64,000 nt of DNA from an uncultured Salinisphaerales bacterium (GTDB taxonomy: Bacteria > Pseudomonadota > Gammaproteobacteria > Nevskiales > CAJXLF01): NCBI GenBank assembly GCA_913055805.1, contig CAJXLF010000011.1:43591-107590 (forward strand). Reading direction: 5' to 3'. A model generated the notes under the pieces. That model made no database searches, was not told where the DNA came from, and was given only the letters and a program-made list of their open reading frames with translations. Positions within the stretch are counted from its first letter, which is position 1; every line of letters begins with the position of its first letter. The position numbers were made by a program, and so were the translations under genes. Shown in pieces: positions 63,252-64,000 of this stretch.

Positions 63252-64000
63252 TCATAAATTCCTTATATCCACAAAGTGCCCGTATATGGCAGCCGCAGCT
63301 GCCATTGCTGGCGCAACCAGATGCGTGCGTCCGCCCTGCCCCTGCCGGCCCTCGAAGTTACGGTTCGAGGTCGAGGCACAGCGCTCACCCGGCTCCAGGC
63401 GGTCAGCATTCATGGCCAGGCACATGGAGCAGCCCGGTTCACGCCATTCAAAGCCGGCTTCGGTGAAGACCTTGTCCAGGCCTTCCTGCTCGGCCTGCTG
63501 CTTCACCAGCCCGGAACCCGGCACCACCAGCGCCAGCTTCACGTTGCCGGCCACCTGCCTGCCCTTGACCAGTTCGGCTGCGGCGCGCAGGTCTTCGATG
63601 CGCGAATTGGTGCAGGAACCGATAAAGACCTTGTCCACGGCAATCTCGCTGATCGGCGTACCTGCTTTCAGGCCCATGTACTCCAGCGCACGCTGCATAC
63701 CGCCACGGCGCACCTCGTCGGCTTCGGCGGCCGGATCGGGCACGGTGGCATCCACCGCCACCACCATCTCCGGTGATGTGCCCCAGGTCACCTGCGGACG
63801 GATGCTGGCGGCATCAATCACCACTTCGCGATCGAAGACGGCATCTTCGTCCGAGACCAGCCCGCGCCAACAGGCGACCGCCTTGTCCCAGTCCTCGCTC
63901 TTCGGGGAAAACGGGCGACCCTTGACGTATTCAATGGTCGTGTCGTCTACCGCGATCATCCCGGCACGCGCCCCCGCCTCAATCGTCATGTTGCAGACCG
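63252..64000 (-). CDS. leuC: 3-Isopropylmalate dehydratase large subunit, C-terminal part
   Basis: About 249 residues of an aconitase-family protein are cut by the right window edge; the frame is open to the end ([13 protein letters not shown]). [13 protein letters not shown] holds one Cys of the 4Fe-4S cluster. [11 protein letters not shown] holds the other two, about 60 residues later. [12 protein letters not shown] follows, as in LeuC. It partners LeuD encoded downstream. Confidence 0.97.
   Translation of the reverse strand, partial: VCNMTIEAGARAGMIAVDDTTIEYVKGRPFSPKSEDWDKAVACWRGLVSDEDAVFDREVVIDAASIRPQVTWGTSPEMVVAVDATVPDPAAEADEVRRGGMQRALEYMGLKAGTPISEIAVDKVFIGSCTNSRIEDLRAAAELVKGRQVAGNVKLALVVPGSGLVKQQAEQEGLDKVFTEAGFEWREPGCSMCLAMNADRLEPGERCASTSNRNFEGRQGQGGRTHLVAPAMAAAAAIYGHFVDIRNL

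Noticed and set aside
61224..63257. 677-residue open frame on the plus strand
   Set aside because: It lies wholly antisense to asd, leuB and leuD, which have clear motifs. It also runs through the palindromic repeats, and its S-R-K-G-A-K-A-Q-R segment is a repeat artefact.
1..64000. tRNA or rRNA genes, CRISPR arrays, insertion sequences, prophage genes
   Set aside because: No cloverleaf-like or regularly spaced repeat units, transposase, integrase or phage structural proteins were recognised in any gap or frame.

Overview
This 64 kb window looks like chromosomal core DNA of a gammaproteobacterium. I infer this from gene order and protein families, not from any marker RNA. The order leuC-leuD-leuB-asd-fimV-truA-trpF-(trpB-trpA)-accD-folC-dedD-cvpA-purF-metZ, read on the minus strand from 64000 down to 46864, is the order known from Pseudomonas and relatives. 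Here trpBA is inserted between trpF and accD. The large PstC and PstA, an OprO/OprP-type porin, FimV, and LpxH next to a cyclophilin fit a Pseudomonadales/Oceanospirillales-like organism; I cannot name the genus. I found no tRNA, rRNA, insertion sequence, prophage or CRISPR array, and no gap between genes longer than about 210 bp. Most genes lie on the minus strand.

Layout. 1-6447: end of a gamma carbonic anhydrase, an SGNH esterase lipoprotein, tsaB, a YoaA/DinG-type helicase, a TPR lipoprotein and penicillin-binding protein 1B. 6582-18974: a phosphate region. A DUF47-pit pair on the plus strand converges on phoB-phoR, pstS, a phosphate porin, and pstC-pstA-pstB-phoU on the minus strand. Four tandem PhoB-box arrays with exact 11-bp periodicity sit before phoB, pstS, the porin and pstC. 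18977-30074: pepN, a FabH-like ketoacyl synthase, a membrane-anchored alpha/beta hydrolase with two small genes, a YqiA-like hydrolase, pyrD, an ABC1/UbiB-family kinase and a two-domain FabG. 30286-33211 (plus strand): two unrecognised, very acidic membrane-anchored proteins, then dusA.

33224-43217 is a complete-looking tad (Flp type IVb pilus) operon on the minus strand: flp, tadE, cpaB, cpaC, tadZ, tadA, tadB, tadC, tadD, a DUF3613 gene and tadG. It has no prepilin peptidase gene. 43397-44635 (plus): ppiB and lpxH. 44642-45946: an orphan sigma54-activator-like AAA+ protein with an altered GAFTGA loop and no visible DNA-binding domain. 46077-48844: a DUF455 protein, metZ and a small membrane protein. 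48861-64000: the purF/cvpA/dedD/folC/accD/trp/truA/fimV/asd/leu block, with two copies of a palindromic repeat flanking leuD; leuC is cut by the window end.

The most novel-looking parts are the AAA+ protein at 44642-45946, the acidic pair at 30286-32114, the four Pho-box arrays, the leu repeats, and the little-known hydrolase/small-gene cluster at 22829-24862.
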